Of a DNA stretch of 64,000 bases, positions 57,119 through 64,000 are shown piece after piece. The position numbers and the translations under genes were made by a program. The stretch covers positions 1,612,001-1,676,000 of the forward strand of contig NZ_SZZN01000001.1 of assembly GCF_006125015.1 (NCBI RefSeq), given 5' to 3'. The notes beneath the pieces were generated by a model that searched no databases, was not told the origin of the DNA, and saw only the letters and a program-made list of their open reading frames with translations. The DNA is from Roseovarius arcticus. Lineage in GTDB: Bacteria; Pseudomonadota; Alphaproteobacteria; Rhodobacterales; Rhodobacteraceae. Position 1 is the first letter of the stretch, and every line of letters begins with the position of its first letter.

Positions 57119-57310
57119 ATGCCTCTGGTCCGCGCATCGCCAAACCGGCCCGCGGTCAAGATATCACCGCACACAGAGGCCTGATACATGACCGCACCCG
57201 ATCACATGCTCGCGCCGTTCAAAAAATCACTTGCACCAATAGGGGCATCCATACATGCACAAATCCGATGAGGGATTCATCTGGTGGATCCAGCGTGGTA
57301 GCTGGTCGAC

Positions 57311-57700
57311 ATGAGCAGACCCACACCCCCAACCTACAAGACCCGGAACTGGCCTGCATATAACGAAGCGCTCAAGCGCCGTGGCTCGCTAACGATCTGG
57401 TTCGACCCCGAGATGAGCTGGGATGCCGCGCCATCAGGCCGGCGTGGCCGCCAGCAGACCTACAGCGATGCTGCGGTCCAGACATGCCTTACGATGAGGG
57501 TGCTGTTCGGCATGGCGCTGCGCCAGACGAACGGGTTCGTCGAGAGCCTGTTGCGTCTGACCGGTCTGACCTGGGCGGTGCCCGACTTCAGCACGCTATC
57601 GCGCCGCCAGAAGACGCTGTCCGTGAACATCCCGTATCGTGGCTCCAACGGCCGGCTGCACCTGCTGATCGACAGCACGGGCATCAAGGTCGAGGGTGGC
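57311..57700 (+). pseudogene. IS5-family transposase fragment fused to another gene's end
   Basis: The first 130 residues are a clear IS5-type DDE transposase N-terminus (PPTYKTRNWPAYNEALKRRGSLTIWFD; QTCLTMRVLFGMALRQTNGFVESLLRLTGL; LHLLIDSTGIKVEG, with the first catalytic Asp). After VEG (57694) homology stops. Downstream another frame reads GSYNDWAFAYLPVQKDAAE and stops at 57763-57765; this looks like the C-terminus of some other protein. A deletion has joined the two. The right IS end is lost. The interval 57190-57310 has no other gene. Confidence 0.8.
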
Positions 57701-57816
57701 ATCAGGGCAGCTACAACGACTGGGCCTTCGCCTATCTGCCCGTGCAGAAGGATGCGGCCGAGTAGCGTTCAGTTCAAGTTCAGCCCGCCCCCGCTCGCGG
57801 AAGATCGACCGTCATA

Positions 57817-58764
57817 TCAGGCGATCCTTCCGCGCTGCATGCTCGGCGTTGTTCCGAACGATTTGCGATACAGCCGGGAAAAATGCCCGATGCTTTGGAA
57901 TCCGCTGGCGATCGCGATTTCGGAAATCGACATCTCTGTCTGCAGCAACAGGTTTCGCGCACGGTCAAGGCGAAGTTCCATATAGTAGCGGCTGGGGCTG
58001 GTGTTGAAATATCGCCCGAAGAGGCGCTCAAGCTGACGGGCTGAAATTCCCAGATCCTGCGCAATGTCCATCGGGGAGACCGGCTCTTCGAGCGCGCCGC
58101 GCATGATCTCTATTGCCCGAGCGACATGTGGGTTGCGCATGCCCCAACGGGATTGAAGCGAAATGCGCTGGTCAACCGACGCTTCGCGTGCCCCCGCATA
58201 GACCATCATGTCCGACACGGCGACCGACAAGTCATAGCCGTGGTCTTGGTCAATCAGATGCAGCAGCAAATCCGCCGTCGCAGTTCCTCCAGAGGCCGTG
58301 ATATATTTTTCGTCCGCGACAAAGACGCTGCGGACCAGGGTGACATCCGGAAAGCGTTCGGCGAACGCATCGTGGTATTCCCAATGTATCGCGGCCTTCA
58401 TCCCGTCGAGAAATCCGGCCTCCGCGAGAATCCAGGCACCAGAACACAGTGCCCCCAATTGAACGCCGACCGCGCGCGCTTTGCGGAGGCTGGTCAGCAG
58501 CGAGGGCGTGATGAGCTCCGTCATTCCGAGGCCAGGTATGACGAACAGGCGATCGCATTTAGGCAGATCGCTGAAGGCATGCTGCACGAGCGTCACGGAG
58601 CCGTTCGACGCGGTCGCCGAGCTACCGTCTTCGGACGCATACGACCACCGATAAAGATCCTCGCCGCTGATCATGTTGGCGATGCGCAACGGCTCGATTG
58701 CGCAGGCAAGCGTCAGATGCGTGTGATTCTCGACCAGCAGAAAGACGAAATGCTGCGCGCTCAT
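57817..58764 (-). CDS. GlxA-family AraC transcriptional regulator
   Basis: A 315-residue regulator with an N-terminal DJ-1/PfpI-like domain (about 1-180; FVFLLVENHTHLTLACAIEPLRIAN, GALCSGAWILAEAGFLDG with the nucleophile-like Cys, HWEYHDAFAERFPDV, ITASGGTATADLLLHLI) and a C-terminal double HTH (SPMDIAQDLGISARQLERLFGRYFNTSPSRYYMELRLDRARNLL and SISEIAIASGFQSIGHFSRLYRKSFG). Members such as CdhR and GbdR regulate carnitine and glycine-betaine catabolism. It faces away from the GntR gene and the catabolic operon, which it probably regulates. An 8-bp dyad lies in the shared region. Confidence 0.9.
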   Translation of the reverse strand: MSAQHFVFLLVENHTHLTLACAIEPLRIANMISGEDLYRWSYASEDGSSATASNGSVTLVQHAFSDLPKCDRLFVIPGLGMTELITPSLLTSLRKARAVGVQLGALCSGAWILAEAGFLDGMKAAIHWEYHDAFAERFPDVTLVRSVFVADEKYITASGGTATADLLLHLIDQDHGYDLSVAVSDMMVYAGAREASVDQRISLQSRWGMRNPHVARAIEIMRGALEEPVSPMDIAQDLGISARQLERLFGRYFNTSPSRYYMELRLDRARNLLLQTEMSISEIAIASGFQSIGHFSRLYRKSFGTTPSMQRGRIA

Positions 58765-58886
58765 ACTGTGGACTCCCAGAAATTAAATGGCCTCATATTG
58801 ATGACCGTGCGCTAGGCGAGAAAGGCTCGACGATGCGTGGGGTTGCTGTTGAAGACCGAGTATTCCCTTTATTAATTGGGCAATCT

Positions 58887-58914
58887 CGGGTGCAAGCGCA
58901 TAGCACTGCACCCG
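58887..58914. promoter_or_regulatory. Inverted repeat CGGGTGCA-N12-TGCACCCG
   Basis: A perfect 8+8 dyad in the 314-base intergenic region between the two divergent regulators. The half-site spacing (centres about 20 bases apart) suits a dimeric regulator on one face of the helix. A further AT-rich stretch at 58957-59005 with TGTAT and ATACA arms may be a second site or the promoter of the GntR gene. Confidence 0.5.
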
Positions 58915-59078
58915 CTCGGTTGGCGCCGGGCGCCCGTGCCGACAGTCCACGTATAGCAGTATTATATTGTATGTAGCAAAACTTTATGCAAATGTTATAC
59001 AGTAAATGCTGCTGCCTTGGGAAGTGCGAGAACGATACCGGAGGCCGCCCAGGAGTAACCAAAGCAAAGGAGTGGGGT

Positions 59079-59789
59079 GTGTTGACCGATATTAAAAAGT
59101 CCAAGACGGCACTGATCGAGCATCTGCGCAGAGAGATCCTCTCGACCCGCATGGCGCCCGGCTCTGATGTGGACGAGGCTGTTTTGTCGGTGGAACTGTC
59201 GGTGTCGCGTACGCCACTGCGAGAGGTATTGCGCCAACTTGCGGGAGAAGGCTTCGTGGTGATGCGCGAAAACCGCTCGGCGCGCGTGGCCGACATGTCA
59301 TTTGCGACGATACGGGATTTCTTTGTGGCCGCGCCGATGATCTATGGTGCCGTGCTGCGCCTCGCCGCAGAAAATGCCAAGGCCAATCAGATCGAGGCGC
59401 TGCGCGCGGCGCAAGATCGGTTTCGGCAATCGCTGCGCAACGGCACGGCGGTGGACCGCGCGCTGACCAATAACCGTTTTCACGAAATCACCGGAGAGAT
59501 GGCCGACAACATTTATCTGCTGCCGTCCTTTCAGCGGCTGCTGATCGATCACGCGCGGATCGGCACGACCTTTTACCAACCACAATCGAACGGCATGGCC
59601 GAAAACTTGGATAAGGCCAGCCGCCAACATGACGAAATTATCGCAGCCATCGAGGCGCGCGACCCAGATCGCGCGGGGCAACTGGCGGACGAGCACTGGA
59701 GTCTGTCGCGCGGACAGATCGAGCTTTTCGTGATGCCAGCCAGCCTCGACCTACCCCTTGGGGCGCGCCCGAGGATGACAAACGGATGA
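59079..59789 (+). CDS. GntR-family (FCD) transcriptional regulator
   Basis: A 236-residue repressor type. The N-terminal winged helix reads LIEHLRREILSTRMAPGSDVDEAVLSVELSVSRTPLREVLRQLAGEGFVVMREN, and an FCD domain follows (about 75-220; metal and ligand pocket with NRFHEITGEMADNIYL and ASRQHDEIIAAIEARDPDRAGQLADEH). The GTG at 59079 has AAAGGAG 6 bases upstream and is preferred to the longer frame, which would add an unlikely Cys-rich head. The stop is 7 bases before the DapA-like gene, so the regulator is probably part of the operon it controls. Confidence 0.88.
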   Translation: MLTDIKKSKTALIEHLRREILSTRMAPGSDVDEAVLSVELSVSRTPLREVLRQLAGEGFVVMRENRSARVADMSFATIRDFFVAAPMIYGAVLRLAAENAKANQIEALRAAQDRFRQSLRNGTAVDRALTNNRFHEITGEMADNIYLLPSFQRLLIDHARIGTTFYQPQSNGMAENLDKASRQHDEIIAAIEARDPDRAGQLADEHWSLSRGQIELFVMPASLDLPLGARPRMTNG

Positions 59790-59796
59790 GAGACAC

Positions 59797-60720
59797 ATGA
59801 CCCCAATTTTCAAGTTTGACGGTATCTACACACCCGTCGTGACACCTTTTGCCGATGACTGCTCCGTCCGTTGGGACGCGCTGGAGGAGGTTATCGACTG
59901 GTTGATTGCCCAAGGGGTTCATGGCCTGATCTCGGGTGGCTCGACCGGCGAGAACTTCGCGCAAACCGTTGCCGAGCGGATAGAGATCGCGCAATTCACC
60001 GTCGAGAAGGCAAAGGGCCGTGTGCCTGTGGTGATCGGAACGGGGGCCATGCTGACTGGCGATTCTATCGCACTGGCGCGGGCCGCGCGCGACATGGGGG
60101 CGGATGCGATCCTGCTGGCCTCCCCGCCTTATTCGGTGCCGACGGACCGCGAGAACGCGCTGAACGCGCTGGCCATCGATAAGGCGGCGGACCTGCCGAT
60201 CATGCTTTATAACTATCCACACCGGACCGGCACCATGATGGGCGAGGAGTTCCTGGACCGCGTCGGACGGTCACGGAATTTTTGCGGGATCAAGGAAAGC
60301 TCTGGCGATATCAATCGCGTGCATCTTTTGGCGCGGGACTATCCGCATATCCAACTGGGTTGCGGGATGGACGACCAAGCGCTGGAGTTTTTTGCCTGGG
60401 GGGCGCCCTTCTGGGTCTGTGGCGGGTCCAATTTTTTGCCGGCCGAACATGTTGCGCTCTATGAGGCCTGCGTGATCGAAAATGATTTTGTCCAAGGGCG
60501 GCGCATCATGTCAGCGCTGCTGCCGCTGATGAGTGTATTTGAACAAGGCGGCAAGTTCATTCAGACGATCAAGCATGGTGTGACGCTGAACGGCATCGAC
60601 TGTTCAGTAGTGCGCCCACCGCTCAAGCCGCTGAATAAGGACGACAAACGCGCCTTGGAACAGGTTGTCCGGGTGCTGAAAGAAACGATTTCTGATATCC
60701 GCGCGGAGGGCACGAAATGA
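59797..60720 (+). CDS. DapA-family aldolase/dehydratase/deaminase
   Basis: A 307-residue class I aldolase-fold enzyme. Features are GGSTGENFAQT (G-x-x-G-E), the Tyr in IMLYNYPHRTG and the Schiff-base Lys in CGIKESSGDI. The family covers dihydrodipicolinate synthase, N-acetylneuraminate lyase, and the dehydratase/deaminases of hydroxyproline and sugar-acid degradation. The location in a catabolic operon with a GntR regulator, ALDH and FAD oxidase makes a biosynthetic DapA unlikely. ATGA overlap with the next gene shows coupling. The reaction is unknown. Confidence 0.82.
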   Translation: MTPIFKFDGIYTPVVTPFADDCSVRWDALEEVIDWLIAQGVHGLISGGSTGENFAQTVAERIEIAQFTVEKAKGRVPVVIGTGAMLTGDSIALARAARDMGADAILLASPPYSVPTDRENALNALAIDKAADLPIMLYNYPHRTGTMMGEEFLDRVGRSRNFCGIKESSGDINRVHLLARDYPHIQLGCGMDDQALEFFAWGAPFWVCGGSNFLPAEHVALYEACVIENDFVQGRRIMSALLPLMSVFEQGGKFIQTIKHGVTLNGIDCSVVRPPLKPLNKDDKRALEQVVRVLKETISDIRAEGTK

Positions 60721-62213
60721 GCTTGCTGACAAAAGACGAGTACCAGGCCATCGCCGCCGGTCTGGATTTTCCCACGATGGCCTATATCGACGGCCGCTAC
60801 CGCCCTGCGACCTCGGGTAAGACCTTCAGTTCGATCAACCCCGCGACGGGCAAGGAATTGGCGCAGGTCGCCGCCTGCGGGGCCGAGGACGTAGACTTTG
60901 CCGTGACCAAGGCGCGCGAGGCATTCGAGGATGGCCGCTGGTCCCGCCTGCACCCCTCGGACCGCAAGGACGTGCTGATCCGGTTGTGCAAGCTGATGAC
61001 GCGAAACGCGCGCGAACTGGCCGTGATGGAAAGCCTCGACAGTGGCAAGACCATCTACGATTGCGAAACCGTGGACGTGCCCGAGACAATCCACTGCATC
61101 AAGTGGCACGCCGAGCTGATCGACAAGATCTACGATCAGGTGTCGCCCGCGTCCGATGACCACATCGCCATGATTGTGCGCGAGCCTATCGGAGTGGTCG
61201 GCCTTGTTCTGCCATGGAATTTCCCCCTGTTGATGATGGCATGGAAGATCGCGCCCGCCCTGGCGGCTGGATGCTCTGTCGTGCTGAAACCCGCGGAGGA
61301 GACATCGCTGACCGCGCTGCGCCTTGCAGAACTGGCCGCCGAGGCCGGCCTGCCGCGCGGCGTGTTGAATGTCTTGCCCGGCGGTGGTGTCGACGTGGGC
61401 GAGCCGATCGGGCGGCATATGGATATCGACATGGTGTCCTTCACCGGGTCGACCGTCACCGGCAAGCGATTCCTTGGCTACTCAGGCGAGTCGAATGCCA
61501 AGGAGATCGTTCTGGAGATGGGCGGCAAGAACCCTGCCATCGTGATGGACGACGCCGAGAACCTGGACCGCGTGGCGGCGCATGTGGTCAATGGTGCCTT
61601 TTGGAACATGGGCGAGAATTGCTCGGCCTCCTCCCGCCTGATCGTCCACAAGGACATCAAGGCCGATTTGCTGGAGCGGATCACTCATCATGCCAAGCAA
61701 TGGAATGTCGGCGACCCGCTCGATCCTGAAATCCGCATGGGCGCGTTGGTGTCGAAGGCGCATTACAAAAAGGTGTGCGGCTATCTGGAGCAGGCAGACA
61801 AGATCATCTTTGGCGGAAAGGCTGAAAACGGCTTCGTCAAAGCGACGGTCGTCGAGGTGGCGGGCAACGATGTGGCGCTGGCCCGCGAAGAGATATTCGG
61901 CCCCGTCTTGTCGGTCATCACGGTGTCCAGCTTTGACGAGGCGATCCGCGTGGCGAACGACACCGATTACGGTCTCGCCGCCTCGCTGTTCACCGCTAAT
62001 GCCAAGCGGGCCATCAGGGGCGCGCGCATGTTGCGCGCCGGAACGGTCACGATCAACAGCTTTGGCGAGGGCGATATAACCACACCTTTTGGCGGCTACA
62101 AGCAGTCGGGTTTTGGCGGGCGCGACAATTCGATCCATGCCCATGACCAGTACACCCAGCTCAAGACGATCTGGATCGATCTTGCCGATGACGAAGACGA
62201 GGCCGTCGATTGA
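60717..62213 (+). CDS. Aldehyde dehydrogenase (PuuC-like)
   Basis: A 498-residue NAD(P) aldehyde dehydrogenase with IGVVGLVLPWNFPLLMMAWKIAPALAAGCSVVLKP, FTGSTVTGKRFL, catalytic Glu in LEMGGKNP and catalytic Cys in NMGENCSASSRL. It is closest by eye to the gamma-glutamyl-aminobutyraldehyde/omega-aminoaldehyde group. It would oxidise the aldehyde product of the neighbouring oxidase or aldolase. It overlaps the DapA-like gene (ATGA) and the next gene (TTGA). Confidence 0.9.
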   Translation: MSLLTKDEYQAIAAGLDFPTMAYIDGRYRPATSGKTFSSINPATGKELAQVAACGAEDVDFAVTKAREAFEDGRWSRLHPSDRKDVLIRLCKLMTRNARELAVMESLDSGKTIYDCETVDVPETIHCIKWHAELIDKIYDQVSPASDDHIAMIVREPIGVVGLVLPWNFPLLMMAWKIAPALAAGCSVVLKPAEETSLTALRLAELAAEAGLPRGVLNVLPGGGVDVGEPIGRHMDIDMVSFTGSTVTGKRFLGYSGESNAKEIVLEMGGKNPAIVMDDAENLDRVAAHVVNGAFWNMGENCSASSRLIVHKDIKADLLERITHHAKQWNVGDPLDPEIRMGALVSKAHYKKVCGYLEQADKIIFGGKAENGFVKATVVEVAGNDVALAREEIFGPVLSVITVSSFDEAIRVANDTDYGLAASLFTANAKRAIRGARMLRAGTVTINSFGEGDITTPFGGYKQSGFGGRDNSIHAHDQYTQLKTIWIDLADDEDEAVD

Positions 62214-63550
62214 CCACTTACCGCGCCGCACGCTTGCCGGTGCAGCTGGGCCCTCCGGCTTGGAACGCCATCCTCGGGCCAGCGGCGGGTGGGCAAGAGC
62301 TGTGCGGGGACCGAACGGTAGATTTCGTCGTGATTGGCGCGGGCTTTGCGGGACTTTCGGCGGCGCGGCGGCTGACCCAACTGCAACCGGGCGCGCGCGT
62401 CGCGGTGCTGGAGGCTGGACGCGTCGCCGAAGGGGCCGCGGGCCGCAATTCCGGCTTCATGATCGATCTGCCCCACGATCTTCAATCTGAGGATTACGCG
62501 GGCGCCGGCAACGACTTGGCGATGATCGCGCTCAACCGCCAAGCTATTCGCTTTGCTGGGAAGGCCGTCGAGGAATACGGCATCGATCGAAACTATTTCC
62601 TCCCCGACGGCAAGGTGAACGGCGCAGTCAGCCCAGCGGCAGAGGACCATAATGCCAGCTACGCCAAGCACCTCGCGTCGCTTGGCGAAAGCTGCGAGAT
62701 GCTGGATTCGCATTCTATGCAAGAGCTGACGGGATCGTCGCATTACCGTTCGGGCCTGTATTCGCCGGGCACGGTCATGCTGCAGCCGGCCGGTTATATC
62801 CGCGGACTGGCGGCGGGTTTGCGCAAGGTGGGCGTCGACATCTTTGAGAACGCACCTGTCACCCGATTTGATCGCGCCGGGCCAGACTGGCAGGTCCAAA
62901 CGCCGCACGGCATCATCACGGCGCCGAGGATCATCCTGACGGTCAATGGCCACCTCGAGAGCTTTGGCTTTGAAAAGGGGCGATTGATGCAACTCTTTCT
63001 CTATGCGGTGATGACGACCGAGTTGGATGAGGGTGCCATGCGCAGGCTCGGGGGGCGATCCAGATGGGGGATCACACCGTCGGATCCCATGGGCACGACG
63101 GTGCGCCGGATCGACACCGGTCAGGGCGGCAACCGCATCATCATTCGCACCTGCGCAAGTCTGAGGCCAAACACGCGGCCAGTGGCCCGCGACCTCGCCC
63201 GCGCCTCCAGAACCATGCGCCGCAAATTCGATCAGCGCTTCCCGCAGATTGCTGGCTTGGCGATGGAGCATGCCTGGGCCGGGCATCTGTGCCTCAGCCT
63301 CAATGGGGTGTCGGTCACGCACAAACTGGATGAGGGTGTCTGGTCCGGCTGCGTCCAAAACGGCCTTGGAACAGCGCGCGGAACACTGACCGGTATTGCC
63401 GCAGCCGAGCTAGCCACCGGCGAGACAAGCAGCATCACCGAGCATTTCGGGGGCGAGGCAAGACCCATGCGTTTGCCACCACAGCCCTTCCAGCAGATCG
63501 GCGCGAATGCGGTGCTGCGCATGAAGGAATGGCGTGCGCGGGACGAATAG
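62210..63550 (+). CDS. DAO-type FAD-dependent oxidoreductase (PuuB-like)
   Basis: A 446-residue amine or amino-acid oxidase. Near residue 37 the FAD-binding stretch is FVVIGAGFAGLSAARRL, followed by AVLEAGRVAEGAAGRNSGFM, which is typical of the gamma-glutamylputrescine oxidase and D-amino-acid oxidase group. The C-terminus has the usual HAWAGHLCLSLNG block. The start is a TTG that overlaps the ALDH stop (TTGA), so it is translationally coupled; the next ATG is much too far in. With the ALDH it suggests the sequence amine to aldehyde to acid. Substrate not known. Confidence 0.88.
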   Translation: MTTYRAARLPVQLGPPAWNAILGPAAGGQELCGDRTVDFVVIGAGFAGLSAARRLTQLQPGARVAVLEAGRVAEGAAGRNSGFMIDLPHDLQSEDYAGAGNDLAMIALNRQAIRFAGKAVEEYGIDRNYFLPDGKVNGAVSPAAEDHNASYAKHLASLGESCEMLDSHSMQELTGSSHYRSGLYSPGTVMLQPAGYIRGLAAGLRKVGVDIFENAPVTRFDRAGPDWQVQTPHGIITAPRIILTVNGHLESFGFEKGRLMQLFLYAVMTTELDEGAMRRLGGRSRWGITPSDPMGTTVRRIDTGQGGNRIIIRTCASLRPNTRPVARDLARASRTMRRKFDQRFPQIAGLAMEHAWAGHLCLSLNGVSVTHKLDEGVWSGCVQNGLGTARGTLTGIAAAELATGETSSITEHFGGEARPMRLPPQPFQQIGANAVLRMKEWRARDE

Positions 63551-63739
63551 TCGCCGCCGCGCCTCTGGGCGGTTGTGTCTGCCTCAAGCGCTGCGCTCTA
63601 AAGCCAAGCGATTGCTCCAAGCATTCGGCGGCAAGAGTCCCAACAGTCAGTTTCTCCGGCAGCAGACCGATCAGAACCGTGCGAAACTCACAGCCGGGAA
63701 TAGCAGCGGCCGGAGCGGGCACCGTTGGATAAGAGCAAT

Positions 63740-64000
63740 TCAATAGTCTTGGTTCAGCGCCTCGGCTGCAGGTATCTCCCGCTCGCGCCGTGCGATGTAA
63801 TCTAGCAGCGCCTCGTTCTTGGCCTGGTCCAGCGCTGGTTCCTCGTAATCGCCAAGCAGCTTGCGCGCATGTTCAAGGGCTCTTTGAGTGATTTCCTTTG
63901 ACCCGTCGACCACCCATTGCTCGATCGAGTTGTTGTCGAAAAGCTCGGGCATGAAATAGGCCGTCTGAAAATTCTCCTGCGTGTGCGGATGACCAAGGTA
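63740..64000 (-). CDS. Trimethylamine methyltransferase (MttB) family protein, C-terminal part
   Basis: The frame is open to the right edge of the window and encodes the last 86 residues: YLGHPHTQENFQTAYFM, then PELFDNNSIEQWVVDGSKEIT and the helical tail ending AAEALNQDY. This is the C-terminal end of MttB-superfamily corrinoid-dependent methyltransferases, which demethylate trimethylamine or, in forms without pyrrolysine, glycine betaine and other quaternary amines. The subgroup cannot be told from the tail. It converges on the FAD oxidoreductase; 63551-63739 has no gene that I recognise. Confidence 0.78.
   Translation of the reverse strand, partial: YLGHPHTQENFQTAYFMPELFDNNSIEQWVVDGSKEITQRALEHARKLLGDYEEPALDQAKNEALLDYIARREREIPAAEALNQDY

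Larger units (their letters stand above)
55724..57189 (-). pseudogene. Small gene split by the IS110-family element
   Basis: On the minus strand an ATG at 57189 opens MYQASVCGDILTAGRFGDARTRGI. On the far side of the IS, in frame if one copy of TTTGTTGAT is counted, it continues with TKPRYGLNPGATYYRLGDYVYQIDRDAKEVLDLVGA and then ends at the RND junction near 55724. The second half resembles the C-terminus of small exported RcnB-like proteins of this family. Loss of its end makes it non-functional. Reconstruction is my inference. Confidence 0.45.

Noticed and set aside
63435..63743. Minus-strand frame between the FAD oxidoreductase and the MttB gene
   Set aside because: The middle (TVLIGLLPEKLTVGTLAAEC) looks slightly protein-like, but half of it is antisense to the oxidoreductase and I recognise no family; left out as a gene.

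Overview
The window is chromosomal DNA from an alphaproteobacterium of the family Rhodobacteraceae, most likely a Roseobacter-group marine bacterium. The evidence is a GC-rich sequence, an ALA-synthase (C4-pathway) hemA, a mixed isc/suf operon led by a one-cysteine IscR, a ChpT phosphotransferase, an olsBA ornithine-lipid pair, an L21 with a long C-terminal tail, and small conserved proteins I associate with this family. I cannot name a species.

Layout. (1) 1-3.4 kb: the end of a ureohydrolase gene, then ilvI-ilvN preceded by a transcription-attenuation leader (a 15-residue peptide with Leu-Val-Val-Val, a competing helix, and a terminator). (2) 3.4-7.7 kb: small proteins, an XRE-type regulator downstream of two palindromes, a Rieske oxygenase alpha subunit, and DUF2189 and DUF3140 proteins. 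(3) 7.7-19.5 kb: housekeeping and envelope genes: prfB, a class A PBP, an N-acetylmuramoyl-L-alanine amidase, a DsbA-like protein, ispG, a RodZ-like HTH protein, hemA and an M20 peptidase. (4) 19.7-28.9 kb: tRNA-Arg(CCG) and the Fe-S operon iscR - cysteine desulfurase - sufB - FkbM - methyltransferase-like - sufC - sufD - two membrane proteins - sufS, all on the minus strand. (5) 29-51.9 kb: an alpha/beta hydrolase, mfd, hemB, gyrA, an M32 carboxypeptidase, ctaA, trmJ, a ThiE-like protein, olsA/olsB, chpT, and the proA-proB-obgE and rplU-rpmA groups.

(6) 52.2-57.8 kb is accessory DNA. It starts at tRNA-Ser(CGA) with a tyrosine integrase directly behind it. It continues as a set of broken genes: a frameshifted serine-recombinase tail, a truncated and frameshifted RND transporter, an IS110-family element with a nonsense codon and a 37-bp insertion lying inside another small gene, and an IS5-family fragment fused to the tail of an unknown gene. 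(7) 57.8-64 kb holds an intact catabolic cluster: a GlxA-type AraC regulator, a divergent GntR/FCD regulator, and a translationally coupled set of a DapA-family enzyme, an aldehyde dehydrogenase and a DAO-type FAD oxidoreductase. An MttB-family methyltransferase runs off the right edge. This set looks like degradation of an amine or an amino-acid derivative, but the substrate cannot be read from sequence.

I found no CRISPR array, phage module or defence system. The observations most worth following are the ilv attenuator, the cysteine-poor IscR with an operator-like palindrome upstream, the two methyltransferase genes inside the suf operon, the perfect 18-bp palindrome near the XRE regulator, the IS110 remnant with its 3' non-coding segment, and a dispersed repeat shared by two intergenic regions. 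All family assignments come from motifs and memory, not from a search.
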